Positions 9,172-18,512 are shown, counted from the first letter of the stretch. The stretch is 64,000 bases of DNA from Chroococcidiopsis thermalis PCC 7203 (GCF_000317125.1 NC_019695.1:3956336-4020335); one strand, 5' to 3'. Numbers and translations are program-made. Notes: generated by a model from the letters alone, not told the origin.

Positions 9172-10137
9172 TTAAACATCAAAATTCCACATAACAGGGT
9201 TTTCATCTAAACGATCGGTGACGCTTGTGCCGATCGCGTCAATTTCCTGCAACTCTTCCGGCGAGAGATAGACATCTGCGGCTTTAGCATTAGCAACGGC
9301 TTGTTCGGTGTTTCTCGCCCCAACGATCGCATTGGTTTGCGGTTGGGCAATTAACCAAGCGATCGCTAAATTAGCTAACGAGACTTGATGTTTTTCGGCA
9401 ATTGGGCGCAGTCGATCTAAAGCTTGTTGCGCCCGCACGTAATTTTCTCCCTGAAACAACCGATTCTTGTTGCGATGATCGTCGGGATGAAATTTGTGTT
9501 CGGGTCCGAATTTTCCTGTCAGCAACCCTTGCGCTAAAGGAGAGTAGGCGAGGATAGAAATATTATTTTCTACGCAATAAGGCGTGAGATCTTTTTCTGC
9601 CCAACGCCAAAACAGAGAATAAGGTGGTTGAACGCTATCGATCCGCCCGTATTGGGCTGCTTCTGCTAGTTGGGTACGGGAAAAATTAGAAACGCCGATC
9701 GCCCGAATTTTACCCTGCTGTTTCAATGTATTTAAAGCACTCATCGTCTCTTCTATCGGTACGACTTCACTTTTATACGAACCAGAGGGCCAGTGAATTT
9801 GGTAGAGATCGATATAATCTGTATTGAGATTTTGCAGCGATCGCTCGCACGCTTCGATAACTTGGTCGTGTTTTAAATGATTGGAAAATACCTTCGTTGC
9901 ATAAACCACGCGATCGCGCACGTCAGAGAGGGCTTGTGCAACGATTTGTTCTGAATGCCCTTTTCCGTAAACTTCCGCCGTATCTACAGTCGTAATCCCA
10001 GCCTCAAATGCTGCCCGGATCGCTTTAATAGTTTCGGCATCCTCTATTCCTACCCACATAGCCTTACCAGCTTGCCAGGTTCCCATAATCACGGGAGTAA
10101 TTTTAATCTCCGATGTCCCAAGCGATCGCAATTCCAT
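9172..10137 (-). CDS. Aldo/keto reductase
   Basis: This is an NAD(P)H-dependent oxidoreductase with a TIM-barrel fold, 321 residues. Catalytic-site marks are D52 and Y57 in DTAEVYGKGHSE, a Lys in YATKVF and the His of IHWPSG. Cofactor-binding segments are GVSNFS, YSPLAQGLLTGKFG and IVGARN near the C-terminus. This resembles the subgroup annotated as general aldehyde/ketone reductases; the substrate cannot be told from sequence. It is monocistronic, and repeat-rich DNA separates it from ddl on its 5' side. Confidence 0.88.
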   Translation of the reverse strand: MELRSLGTSEIKITPVIMGTWQAGKAMWVGIEDAETIKAIRAAFEAGITTVDTAEVYGKGHSEQIVAQALSDVRDRVVYATKVFSNHLKHDQVIEACERSLQNLNTDYIDLYQIHWPSGSYKSEVVPIEETMSALNTLKQQGKIRAIGVSNFSRTQLAEAAQYGRIDSVQPPYSLFWRWAEKDLTPYCVENNISILAYSPLAQGLLTGKFGPEHKFHPDDHRNKNRLFQGENYVRAQQALDRLRPIAEKHQVSLANLAIAWLIAQPQTNAIVGARNTEQAVANAKAADVYLSPEELQEIDAIGTSVTDRLDENPVMWNFDV

Positions 10138-10384
10138 GCCATTCTCCCAAGTTATAAAGTTCAGGTATGAAGTTCTGTATAGATTTTAAAAGCCTGACAC
10201 AGATCGTGCTTACACCTATACTTAGTTATCAGCCATCAGTTATCGGCGATCGATTATCAGTGACATCTTTTCAAGTACCACCCAACTACCAACTACCAAC
10301 TACCAATTACCAATTACCACTCTTTCCCCAGTTGTGATAGGCTATTGCGCATTAATAGTGTCTAGAGGCTGAGAGGATAAAAAA

Positions 10385-11515
10385 ATGAAGGTAGGACTGT
10401 TATTCGGTGGACGATCTGGGGAACATGAGGTGTCAATTAATTCGGCAAGGGCGATCGCTAAAGCCATCTCAACCGGAGAAAACCGAAATAAGTACGAGCT
10501 ACTACCATTTTATATCCAGAAAGACGGGCGCTGGCTGGCAGGACAAGCATCTCACAAGGTTTTAGAGTCGGGGGTTCCCATACTCACAACGGCTGATTCT
10601 GTTGCTTCTCAGTCTCACTTAGGCGGATGGGAAGATGAGGAGATGAAAAATAGCAGCCAACTAGACAACTTCCACGATGCAAAAATGCTCGATTGCATCC
10701 CAGCTTCTTTACCCCAAGTTGCATCTGTCGATGTCTGGTTTCCAATCTTACATGGACCTAATGGAGAAGATGGGACGGTGCAAGGACTGCTGAAATTAAT
10801 GCAAGTCCCCTTTGTTGGTTCTGGTGTTTTGGGTTCGGCGCTGGGAATGGATAAAATCGCGATGAAAATGGCATTTGCCCAAGCGGGATTACCGCAGGTG
10901 AAGTACGTTGCCGTCAATCGTTCTCAAATCTGGTCAAATCCGTGCGTATTCCCCAAACTTTGCGATCGCATTGAAGAAACTGTGGGTTATCCCTGTTTTG
11001 TCAAGCCTGCTAACTTAGGTTCTTCAGTTGGAATTAGTAAAGTGCGATCGCGATCGGAATTAGAAACTGCCCTCGACAACGCTGCTAGCTACGATCGCCG
11101 TATAATTGTCGAAGCTGGCGTGGTTGCAAGAGAGCTAGAATGTGCGGTTTTAGGTAATGATGAACCCAAAGCCTCAGTAGTGGGCGAAATTACTTACCAA
11201 AGCGATTTTTATGATTACGAAACCAAATACAGTGCAGGGATGGCAGATATTATAATTCCCGCCGCCATTCCAGAAGCTGTTGCCGCTCAAATTCAGCAAA
11301 TGTCTCTCGAAGCTTTCGCAGCTGTCGATGCTGCGGGATTGGCTAGAGTAGACTTTTTCTATACCGAAAGCGGCGAAGTCTTAATCAATGAAATTAATAC
11401 CATCCCTGGGTTTACTGCGACTAGTATGTATCCCATGATGTGGGAAAAAAGTGGTATTCCTTTTCCAGAATTAGTCGATCGATTAATTCAATTAGCTTTA
11501 GAAAGAAACAGTTAA
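10385..11515 (+). CDS. ddl: D-alanine--D-alanine ligase
   Basis: This ATP-grasp enzyme joins two D-alanines for peptidoglycan precursors in the cytoplasm. The 376-residue protein begins with the family [17 protein letters not shown]. It contains [15 protein letters not shown], the ATP-grasp P-loop-like [24 protein letters not shown], and the C-terminal metal-binding [16 protein letters not shown] stretch at about 65-100 between the second strand and [10 protein letters not shown] is longer and more polar than in typical members. The region directly upstream contains short tandem CCAACTA/CCAATTA repeats. Confidence 0.93.
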   Translation: MKVGLLFGGRSGEHEVSINSARAIAKAISTGENRNKYELLPFYIQKDGRWLAGQASHKVLESGVPILTTADSVASQSHLGGWEDEEMKNSSQLDNFHDAKMLDCIPASLPQVASVDVWFPILHGPNGEDGTVQGLLKLMQVPFVGSGVLGSALGMDKIAMKMAFAQAGLPQVKYVAVNRSQIWSNPCVFPKLCDRIEETVGYPCFVKPANLGSSVGISKVRSRSELETALDNAASYDRRIIVEAGVVARELECAVLGNDEPKASVVGEITYQSDFYDYETKYSAGMADIIIPAAIPEAVAAQIQQMSLEAFAAVDAAGLARVDFFYTESGEVLINEINTIPGFTATSMYPMMWEKSGIPFPELVDRLIQLALERNS

Positions 11516-11604
11516 CGGTTATCAGTGTACAGACCTTACCTGTAACGTCTGTACAAGTTATCTAGCCACCAGCCACTAGTTCCACTAGCTACTTACTTTT
11601 TCTA

Positions 11605-12444
11605 ATGCAGTATCAAAATAATTCGCAACATACTATTACTAAGCCTCTTGCTTCAGACGATGAAATTAAAAGAGTTAAAAAGCAAAACGAACGAAAAAAA
11701 GTAGCTAATTCTTATTTTTTTCGAGAACTGATTCAGCGCCATCCAAGGTGGGTTTTGCTTGGAGTTAGTGCTTTTTTATTATTCGCTATTTACTCTTCTA
11801 TCACGAGTATATTTCAGATTGGCGTTCTGAAAGAAGAAACTGGAACGACATCTATAACTCCTGTAAATACTTCAAATTCTTCACATGCATCGTCTGATAA
11901 TTCTTTGTCTTCGTGGTTGCTAGGTGCAGTTACTCTGGGGGCTGCTGTAGGTGGAGTTGCGATCGCCAAACGTTTGTCTAAGTCATCGTCGGACTTGTCT
12001 CAATTTTTCTTACAATTTCACTCTTCTCCTCAGCAACAATTTTCGCCATTGCGAGAATCAATTCTCAGTCTTTCCTCTCTCAAACTTTCAGAACCGAAAC
12101 CGACTTGGGCAGAATCTTCTATGGAGACAGAATCGAAGTTAAATATCTATTCAGAAACAGACGAATTTACTATTTTGATAGAAGAAGATTCATTAGACGA
12201 TGGAAAAGAACACTTTTTAGAGACGCTAGAACTAACACCAGAAGAGAAAAATCTTATCTTTGAAAATATTGTTTTTCATCAGAGATCGGAATTATCTTCA
12301 GTAGAAGATATCTCCCCTTCTGAAACTGAATCGAATTCAGTACCAGAAAATGATGTATACTCTCCTTGTAGTAGATCTTTAGCAGAAATGTTAGATCTGC
12401 GTCAGAAACTTTCTCTAGCAACACTGTTAGAAATTGACAAATAA
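11605..12444 (+). CDS. Hypothetical membrane protein, acidic C-terminal half
   Basis: I do not recognise a family. The 279-residue protein has a basic N-terminus (RVKKQNERKK), a clear hydrophobic helix (about 48-68), a Ser/Thr/Asn-rich stretch and a second hydrophobic helix (about 102-122, WLLGAVTLGAAVGGVAIA). The long C-terminal half is acidic and Ser/Glu-rich. Such a layout suggests a membrane-tethered protein with a disordered tail. Its base composition is more AT-rich than that of its neighbours. Confidence 0.5.
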   Translation: MQYQNNSQHTITKPLASDDEIKRVKKQNERKKVANSYFFRELIQRHPRWVLLGVSAFLLFAIYSSITSIFQIGVLKEETGTTSITPVNTSNSSHASSDNSLSSWLLGAVTLGAAVGGVAIAKRLSKSSSDLSQFFLQFHSSPQQQFSPLRESILSLSSLKLSEPKPTWAESSMETESKLNIYSETDEFTILIEEDSLDDGKEHFLETLELTPEEKNLIFENIVFHQRSELSSVEDISPSETESNSVPENDVYSPCSRSLAEMLDLRQKLSLATLLEIDK

Positions 12445-12467
12445 CAGCCTTAGTTCCTTATCTCCTC

Positions 12468-12875
12468 ATGTCTGCCACACTAAAAGAATTCTTGGAAGCC
12501 TGCGAAAGCCTCTCCACGCTGCGGATCATTGTCACTAGCAGCGCGGGTGTTTTAGAAGTCCGCAGTAAGTTACAAAAGCTGTTTTATGCTGAATTACCCA
12601 AAGGAAAATATGCAAATATGCACGCCGAAGACTTTGAATTTCACTTGAATATGGATGAAATTCAGCAAGTTAAGTTCGAGACTGGGGAAGCGAAACGAGG
12701 TAATTTTACAACATATGCAATTCGATTATTAGACAAACAAAATCAGCCTGCTTTGAGTTTATTTCTACAATGGGGCAAACCAGGAGAATACGAACCTGGA
12801 CAGGTAGAAACTTGGCATTCCTTACGAGAAAAGTACGGTGAAGCATGGGAACCCGTACCAGTTGAAAGTTTATAA
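12468..12875 (+). CDS. ChuX/HutX-like fold protein, conserved in cyanobacteria
   Basis: This is a 135-residue soluble protein. The block FHLNMDEIQQVKFETGEAKRG, followed by YAIRLLDKQNQPALSLFLQWGKPGEYEPGQVETWHSLREKYGE, resembles the heme-utilisation ChuX/HutX/HemS repeat, where alternating strands end in a Phe-Leu core. I cannot see the heme-ligand residues with confidence, so heme binding is only a possibility. Its stop codon abuts the next gene's GTG start with no gap, so the two are one operon. Confidence 0.5.
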   Translation: MSATLKEFLEACESLSTLRIIVTSSAGVLEVRSKLQKLFYAELPKGKYANMHAEDFEFHLNMDEIQQVKFETGEAKRGNFTTYAIRLLDKQNQPALSLFLQWGKPGEYEPGQVETWHSLREKYGEAWEPVPVESL

Positions 12876-13676
12876 GTGTTGAAAAACTTTCTCGTGAAAA
12901 AAATTTTGCTGCTATCCCTAACTCTAGTCTTATTCTTATTCTGGATAGGTGAAGCTAATGCCGGACAATTAAGCGATCGCATTGCAACCTTTCCTAAGTG
13001 GGATAATAAGCCTACGGTACAGGTTGCATCTGGCGATTTAGTCTATCCAGAGTGGATGGCAGGAACTTGGATGGTAAAAAGTACTTTAGTTGATTTGATT
13101 GCTCCTTTAGCCCCAGAGATTACTACCCCTGGATTTGAAGGTAATCGGCGTTATTTGAACCAATCAGTCCAGTTTCAAGTCAAATTTATCAAACAAAACT
13201 TACTCGGACAGCCCTCAAAGTTAATTCCCCAGCCTGTGAAGGTAAAATCGGCTGTGGTAGCAGATCGAGCTTTTAATGGTCTAAGTCTAGCAAGAGCATA
13301 TCTGGGCGATCGCACCGTGAAAGCAGTAAAAGTCGATCCAGACTCGCCCAACCGTCAGATTACCTTATTACAAGGCGATCGCCAACTCATTTCGATTGTG
13401 ACTGGTCGTACTACAGAAGTGACAGCAGAGAATGGATATGTTACTACAGAAATATTCGGGCAGCAATTTCGCGGTAATAGGGTGCGTCCCTATTTCAACC
13501 AAGTAGAATCGACAACCGCATATCACTACGTACCCAATTCTACTGTTAAAATTGTCGCCGACCAGTTTACGGCTGTTTATCTGTCTGCTCAAGATCCAGA
13601 TTACTTTAAAGCGGGCGATCGCCCCGTTGCGCTCTATCGCTACCGCTTGGAATTTTCCCCACAAACCGATCTTTAA
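12876..13676 (+). CDS. Secreted DUF6816-like protein
   Basis: This 266-residue protein has a typical signal peptide: a basic start, a hydrophobic core to about residue 25, and GEANAG as the cleavage region. The mature part opens with WMAGTWMV and continues with alternating strands, which suggests a lipocalin-like beta barrel. I recall such proteins being listed as DUF6816 in cyanobacteria and plastids; the function is unknown. The start is GTG (followed by TTG) directly after the TAA of the upstream gene. It converges on rpsU, overlapping by 4 bp. Confidence 0.6.
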   Translation: MLKNFLVKKILLLSLTLVLFLFWIGEANAGQLSDRIATFPKWDNKPTVQVASGDLVYPEWMAGTWMVKSTLVDLIAPLAPEITTPGFEGNRRYLNQSVQFQVKFIKQNLLGQPSKLIPQPVKVKSAVVADRAFNGLSLARAYLGDRTVKAVKVDPDSPNRQITLLQGDRQLISIVTGRTTEVTAENGYVTTEIFGQQFRGNRVRPYFNQVESTTAYHYVPNSTVKIVADQFTAVYLSAQDPDYFKAGDRPVALYRYRLEFSPQTDL

Positions 13677-13852
13677 AAGCGGCTTCTCTTACGTCGTCTG
13701 GCGATCGCTTTGCGCTTGCGCTTTTCAATTGGAGTTTCAAAGTGGCGCAGCCGTCTTAAATCTGGGAAAATTCCAGCCTTCGAGACTTGACGCTTAAACC
13801 TACGTAATGCCGATTCTATATTTTCATTTTCACCCACAACCACTTGGGTCAT
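13673..13852 (-). CDS. rpsU: 30S ribosomal protein S21
   Basis: S21 is a small subunit protein that contacts the anti-Shine-Dalgarno region of 16S rRNA. The 59-residue product has the family pattern [19 protein letters not shown] at the start and a very basic tail ([15 protein letters not shown]). I chose ATG 13852 because CCTCCT at 13860-13865 gives a perfect AGGAGG on the coding strand 7 bp upstream; a longer in-frame extension would disrupt the S21 start. It lies about 240 bp downstream of an RRM protein gene, the arrangement known for cyanobacterial rbp-rpsU clusters. Confidence 0.95.
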   Translation of the reverse strand: MTQVVVGENENIESALRRFKRQVSKAGIFPDLRRLRHFETPIEKRKRKAIARRRKRSRF

Positions 13853-14089
13853 CGTATTTCCTCCTAAACTTGCGTTGACGATCGGGCAATTGCACTTCCT
13901 CTGAAAAGAGTTTGTGCTAAATTGCCCGTTCAAACTGGTACACTCCTGACAGTGAGTGCAAGACTAACATTGAACTTCAAGCTATCCAGCTAAATTACAG
14001 TAGCAAGTTCTGTCGGAAATGCTAATGCATTCGATCGAAATTGGAAATTCTGCTCTAATTGTAACTGTCTACTTTCGTCTCAAAGGAAT

Positions 14090-14407
14090 TTAGTAGCGAT
14101 TGCGCGAGTAACCACCGCCGCCACCGCCGCGATTATTTCCCCAGCTACCACCACGGCTCTTTTCTTCGCGCGGTCTAGCCTTATTGACCTTAAGTTCTCT
14201 GCCCATCCACTCAGCACCGTCTAAAGCTTCTATCGCTGCTGCTTCCGCTGCTTCTGTTTCCATTTCTACAAAAGCGAAACCGCGCGGACGACCAGTTTCT
14301 CTATCGGTGGGTAGTTGCACCCGCTTTACGGTGCCATATTCGCTAAATACTTTGCTGAGTTCTTCTTCTGCGACTTGATAAGACAAATTTCCTACGTATA
14401 CTGACAT
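14090..14407 (-). CDS. Glycine-rich RRM RNA-binding protein (Rbp)
   Basis: This 105-residue protein has one RNA recognition motif: RNP2 as YVGNLSY (residues 4-10) and RNP1 as RGFAFVEM (about 42-49). A short Gly/Asn/Arg tail (GGSWGNNRGGGGGGYSRNRY) follows. Cyanobacterial proteins of this glycine-rich class are often cold-induced and bind RNA, and they are commonly linked to rpsU, as here. I chose ATG 14407 because the extension to 14467 has no RRM character. The 257-bp AT-rich upstream gap is long enough to hold the regulated leader known for this class, but I could not read a defined element in it. Confidence 0.93.
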   Translation of the reverse strand: MSVYVGNLSYQVAEEELSKVFSEYGTVKRVQLPTDRETGRPRGFAFVEMETEAAEAAAIEALDGAEWMGRELKVNKARPREEKSRGGSWGNNRGGGGGGYSRNRY

Positions 14408-14664
14408 TGCGTCCCTCACTGTGTTGTCGAAGTACTTCCGGAGAGGCGCTTGTGAATAATTGAACAAACACTACCACCGAATCTACTTTTCTTTTAGTAG
14501 ACTAACACAATATTGACTGGGAGCAATGTTGAGTTCGAGCAAGTCTCAATTTGACTTAACAAATCTGTAACATTGCCGCTCGATCGCCACAACTTAACTT
14601 TTGTAGTATATGTAGTATAAGTTTCCCAGTAGCACCGTGCTAAAGAGTTCGGCTCCCAAGCATT

Positions 14665-16479
14665 ATGGCGAAATTTCAAGACTTATTCAAATATTATCGT
14701 CCCTGGCGGACAATCGCCCTGTTTAGCATTGCCGCAGCCTGTTTTTTCGAGATTGTCGATTTAGTAGTTCCTTATGCAATCGGACAGATTTTAAACGTAC
14801 TGTCTAACCACCCCTTAGATCGTCCCATCCAAGAAGCAATCGCTGCCATTTCTCAACTGACTCATTTGCCACGCGATCGCTTTCTATCTTTAATCGTACT
14901 GATGGGTTTGATTTTTGTCGTCACTGTTGGCAAAGGTCCAACGCAAATGTGGTTAAGTGGTTGGTTTCACTGGTATATAGCCTTGAGATCGCGTCAGTAT
15001 CACACGCGAAAAGCGATCGCTAAAATTCTGACTCTGCCGTTAGAATTTTACGATGTAAATAACCCAGGTAGAATCTCCGGTCGAGTCGCCAGAGGATTAA
15101 GCAATCATACTTGGACATATCCAGAGATAGCCGGACAGTTAATTCCTAAACTGTTTCGCGTTCTGGGAATTTTTGTAGTGATTTGGTTTATTGAGTGGCG
15201 TATTGCTGTTTTATTTCTAATTTCGTTTATCGTTATTCTCGGTTTTAGTCTCAAAGATTTAACCCGGTTGATTAAACAAGAAGAACGACTCGATCGGTAC
15301 ATGGAAAATACCGAAAGTCGAACTTCAGAAATTATCACTAACATTAAAACAGTCAAAGCTTTTGCCACCGAGGGTTTAGAACTAAAACGCCAGCATCAGC
15401 GCCTCAATCGCGAGTTAAAGGTCGTACTATTTCGCATCCATTTAGGTTATGTAAAACTAGGAACTTGGCAAAAAACTGTCATTCAATTATGCGTTTTTGG
15501 CGTATTGGGATTAACGCTCAAATCCACAATTCAAGGACAAATTTCGCTCGGACATTTTATCACGACTTTGACTGTTTCTAGTATGGCTTATGCAGAGTTA
15601 GAACCGATTAGCAACTTTGCCGAAATTTTTGCCCGTCGGTATGCTTCTATGATGCGACTGCATGAGTTTATGCAACACCCCATAGGTAAAGATGCTGGCA
15701 GTCTAGAGACTTCATCTGATGTAACTCAATATCGTTTTACCGGTAAATTGGAGTTAGCTAGCGTTACTTTCGGCTACGATCCGCTACGTCCGGTATTGAA
15801 AGAGATTGACTTGTCGATCGAACCTTATCAAACAGTAGCATTAGTAGGGCGATCGGGTTCGGGCAAATCTACTTTGGTTAAACTACTGTATCGCTATTTT
15901 GAACCAAACGCAGGACGCATCTTGCTAGATGGACGAGATATTCGGCAATTTGATATTGCCGCTTACCGCAGACGATTGGCGATCGTGCATCAAGAGGTGG
16001 ACGTATTCAATGGTAGTTTGATAGATAACCTAATTTATGGCAATCGTAGTGCTAGTTTTGAGGAAGTAGAACAAGCCTGTGCGATCGCCCGTTTAGATGA
16101 AGTTATCGCGCAGTTACCTGAAAGATATTTTACTGTAGTAGGTGAGAGGGGCGTGCGCTTATCTGGCGGACAGAGACAGCGATTAGGAATTGCTAGAGCA
16201 TTGTTAGTAAACCCAGATATTCTAATTTTTGACGAGGCTACCTCTAGCCTGGATTACGAATCAGAGAGATCGATTCAGCTAGCCATGCGCTCGATTCTCG
16301 GTACTCGCACTACCATCATTATCGCCCACCGTCTCAGTACAGTGCGGGAAGCAGATAAAATTGTCGTCCTCGATCGCGGTAGGATTGCGGAAGTTGGCAG
16401 CCATACAGAGCTATTAAACCACGCCGGAATTTACCACCGTCTGCATTCTTTGCAAGAAACTGGAGAATTGCTTACATAA
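14665..16479 (+). CDS. ABC half-transporter (fused permease and ATPase)
   Basis: This 604-residue type-IV ABC exporter has an N-terminal transmembrane domain (about residues 15-320, roughly six helices) and a C-terminal ATPase. The ATPase shows Walker A GRSGSGKST at about 394-402, signature LSGGQRQRLGIARALL near 499, Walker B ILIFDEATSSLD near 518, and the switch His in IIAHRLSTV. It should work as a homodimer or with an unlinked partner. The substrate (lipid, peptide or drug) cannot be inferred. The gene is followed by tRNA-Tyr in the same direction. Confidence 0.9.
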   Translation: MAKFQDLFKYYRPWRTIALFSIAAACFFEIVDLVVPYAIGQILNVLSNHPLDRPIQEAIAAISQLTHLPRDRFLSLIVLMGLIFVVTVGKGPTQMWLSGWFHWYIALRSRQYHTRKAIAKILTLPLEFYDVNNPGRISGRVARGLSNHTWTYPEIAGQLIPKLFRVLGIFVVIWFIEWRIAVLFLISFIVILGFSLKDLTRLIKQEERLDRYMENTESRTSEIITNIKTVKAFATEGLELKRQHQRLNRELKVVLFRIHLGYVKLGTWQKTVIQLCVFGVLGLTLKSTIQGQISLGHFITTLTVSSMAYAELEPISNFAEIFARRYASMMRLHEFMQHPIGKDAGSLETSSDVTQYRFTGKLELASVTFGYDPLRPVLKEIDLSIEPYQTVALVGRSGSGKSTLVKLLYRYFEPNAGRILLDGRDIRQFDIAAYRRRLAIVHQEVDVFNGSLIDNLIYGNRSASFEEVEQACAIARLDEVIAQLPERYFTVVGERGVRLSGGQRQRLGIARALLVNPDILIFDEATSSLDYESERSIQLAMRSILGTRTTIIIAHRLSTVREADKIVVLDRGRIAEVGSHTELLNHAGIYHRLHSLQETGELLT

Positions 16480-16531
16480 GCCTTGTCATCTCAGATAACT
16501 CATGTTAATATAGTGAATCGGTGGATTCAAT

Positions 16532-16613
16532 GGGTCGATGCCCGAGCGGTTAATGGGGGCGGACTGTAAATCCGTTGGCTATGCCTACGCTGGTTCAAAT
16601 CCAGCTCGGCCCA
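16532..16613 (+). tRNA. trnY: tRNA-Tyr (GTA)
   Basis: The acceptor stem GGGTCGA pairs with TCGGCCC, with one G-T pair. The anticodon GTA (16566-16568) sits in the loop CTGTAAA flanked by GGA/TCC. A long variable arm (GGCTATGCCTACGC region) and a TTCAAAT T-loop are present, as expected for bacterial tRNA-Tyr. The 3' CCA is not fully encoded (only CCCA, then TATCC). Confidence 0.96.
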
Positions 16614-16635
16614 TATCCACAAAAAGAATAAATTT

Positions 16636-16707
16636 GCCCGTGTAGCTCAGTGGTAGAGCACACCCTTGGTAAGGGTGAGGTCATGAGTTCAATCCTCATC
16701 ACGGGCT
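16636..16707 (+). tRNA. trnT: tRNA-Thr (GGT)
   Basis: The acceptor stem GCCCGTG pairs with CACGGGC. The D-arm is GCTC...GAGC, and the anticodon stem CACCC/GGGTG surrounds the loop TTGGTAA with anticodon GGT (16668-16670). The T-loop is TTCAATC. No CCA is encoded. It lies 22 bp after tRNA-Tyr and 160 bp before the integrase gene, so this 3' end may have served as an integration site. Confidence 0.96.
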
Positions 16708-16713
16708 TTAGTC

Positions 16714-16738
16714 AAAACCCTCTATTGGAGAGGGTTTT
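16714..16738 (+). terminator. Intrinsic terminator after tRNA-Thr
   Basis: The stem AAAACCCTCT / AGAGGGTTTT with a 5-nt loop ends in a T-run. A hairpin of the same design (AAACCCTTT / AAAGGGTTT) follows tRNA-Ala at 58242-58264. Confidence 0.8.
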
Positions 16739-16766
16739 CGCGTTTGTGAGGAGCTGTAGCAGCCCT

Positions 16767-16783
16767 AGTTCATTCTCAATAAG
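16767..16783 (+). other. 17-bp direct repeat downstream of tRNA-Thr (possible att or arm site)
   Basis: AGTTCATTCTCAATAAG begins exactly 60 nt after the last base of tRNA-Thr. The identical 17-mer begins exactly 60 nt after the last base of tRNA-Ala (58294-58310). Here it lies between the tRNA terminator and the integrase gene. A role as integrase core or arm site is inferred from this placement. Confidence 0.5.
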
Positions 16784-16867
16784 GGTGCTAGTTTGGGGCA
16801 TTTTAGGTCTTGTTTATATCAAAAATTGAGATAACAATGAGATACAAAATTTAGATGTATTGCCCTT

Positions 16868-18062
16868 ATGTCAAGCATTAGGAATGCTGTCGAGAAGACG
16901 AGCGAACTCCCACACTTATCTCAATCGTTATCTCAATCGCAATCTCAACAAAGAAGGAAAGCACCCAAGGGGACGGTTTCAGTCCAGGTGTTCAAAGACA
17001 GGCTGCGTTTGTGTTGGAGCTACTACGGCAAACGTTACTTTTTGTATGTTGGGTTGCCCGATAGCAAGATTAATCGAGTGGTTGCCGAACAAAAAGCCAG
17101 ACAAATAGAAGGCGACATGGCGACTGGTAACTTCGATCCAAGCTTAAGGAAATATAAACCGGAGTACCAACAACATCAAAGTATTAGCGTTACCAAGCTG
17201 TTTGAACGCTTCATGGAACAAAAAGCTAAAGATGTCACACCTAAAACAATGGAGAAGTATCGAGCTACCCTTGTCTATCTAAAATGCTTTTTTAAGGATG
17301 TAGCCGCCGAATCAGTTACTAGCTCTAACTCTGAAGGCTTTGCTCGGCATCTAAATGACAAAGGTTTAGCACCAAACCAATGCAAGCGGAGGTTAGAAGA
17401 ATTAAAGGCTTGTTGGAATTGGGCGATCGCCAAAAATGCGATCGCGTCTAACCAACCCCTGGACTGAAGTTGCTAAGCGGATCAAAGTACCACCGAAGCA
17501 GAAACCCAAGCCGTTTAGCAAAGAGGAAATTAAGGCGATCGTCCAGGCGTTTAGGACAGACCATTATTACTCGCATTACACCGACTATGTCGAGTTCTTG
17601 TTTGGTACGGGAGTCCGAACTGGGGAGGCGATTGGACTGCGATGGAAGCACCTCACAGATGACTGTTCCATTGTCTGGATTGGTAAAATTCTGAGCCGAG
17701 GCAATCGTAGACCTACCAAAAGTAATAAGGATAGAACTATCAACCTCACTCCTAAACTACAGAAAATGCTACTAGCGCGTAGACCTGCAAACCCAGATCC
17801 AGAAGGTTTAGTTTTCGTCTCTCCTCCAGGTAAAGCTATAGAAGACCAGAACTTTAGAACTCGCGCTTGGAAGAAAATACTATCCCACTTACAGATTGAC
17901 TATCGCAAGCCATACACAACTCGCCACACCTTGGTCAGCCATGCTTTGGATTCAGGGATGAATCCTGTCAATGTTGCTCAGCTAACAGGACATAACGTTA
18001 AGACACTGTACGAAAACTATGCGGGAAACGTTAATAGTCGTCCCCTGTTACCGGAGCTATAG
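16868..18062 (+). pseudogene. Tyrosine recombinase (integrase), frameshifted
   Basis: The first frame (16868-17467) encodes the arm- and core-binding N-terminal part: a basic WSYYGKRYFLYVGLP segment and the helical region with MEQKAKDVTPKTMEKYR. The second frame (from about 17450 to 18062) encodes the catalytic domain: FGTGVRTGEAIGLRW with the box I Arg, TTRHTLVSHAL with the box II residues, and LTGHNVKTLYENY with the nucleophilic Tyr. The frames meet at AACCAACCCC near 17450. Removing one AACC restores a continuous reading ...ASNPWTEVAK, so a 4-bp tandem duplication explains the break. It lies just downstream of tRNA-Thr, as in tRNA-targeted integrative elements. Confidence 0.85.
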
Positions 18063-18079
18063 GAATGAGCGATCGCATA

Positions 18080-18182
18080 ATACCAATTTACTCTTTGACT
18101 ACGACAAAAGAGATCCCCCCAACCCCCCTTATCAAGGGGGCGTAGGGGGATCTTCTGTAGCATAGTTTTAGTGAAATGGTAT
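18080..18182. mobile_element. MITE-like element, about 103 bp (copy A)
   Basis: The ends are imperfect inverted repeats: ATACCAATTTACT on the left, and ATACCATTTCACT as the complement of the right end. The interior holds CCCCCCAACCCCCCTTATCAAGGGGG. A relative with the same ends and core lies at 58491-58591. It has no coding capacity. It interrupts the remnant of a PIN-domain toxin gene on the minus strand, and a host gene in this state is what one expects after insertion. Confidence 0.65.
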
Positions 18183-18369
18183 AAGGTATTAAGAATTTCC
18201 TCTCTACCAAATTTATAGGGGTTGCCTCGCAAAACCCACACTAATTCGCACAGTACAATGTTGGCGATAAAGCACAGTTGCCTGCTTTCTATTACCTCAC
18301 AAGCTTGTTGCCACTGGCTTTCGTCATCCCGTGTTAGCGAAGCAAGACATTCATATCAAGTCCAATCAC
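18183..18369 (-). pseudogene. Truncated, frameshifted PIN-domain (VapC-like) toxin
   Basis: Read from 18369 leftwards, a GTG start gives VIGLDMNVLLR, the typical opening of a PIN toxin with its catalytic Asp, then hits TAA. In another frame the sequence continues TRDDESQWQQACEVIES, then FIANIVLCELVWVLRGNPYKFGREEIL, matching the second PIN strand and helix with its acidic residue. Loss of 4 (or 1) bases after LLR explains the shift. The C-terminal half is gone, replaced by the MITE-like element at 18080-18182. Confidence 0.7.
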
Positions 18370-18512
18370 TCGTACCCAGGTGCGATCGCTTGCTCCATTT
18401 CCTCGATCGTTGCTGCTTTCATTCCCTCACGATGCAGAATTCCCGACAACGCATTGGCAGGAACATTTAAGGGGATAACTTTTACCTGTCCGTCAGCATC
18501 AATGACCTCAAT
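18366..18512 (-). pseudogene. AbrB-type antitoxin remnant
   Basis: The minus-strand frame reads EVIDADGQVKVIPLNVP, then HREGMKAATIEEMEQAIAPGYE, ending in a TGA that overlaps the toxin's GTG. Antitoxins that pair with PIN toxins of this kind often end in such an EEMEQAI segment. No start codon is present, because TAA directly precedes the readable part. Together with 18183-18369 this was once a two-gene addiction module. Confidence 0.55.

Noticed and set aside
18222-18470. Plus-strand frame in the region right of the integrase
   Set aside because: The minus strand of the same stretch reads as antitoxin and PIN-toxin remnants, which explains the sequence; the plus frame has no family character.
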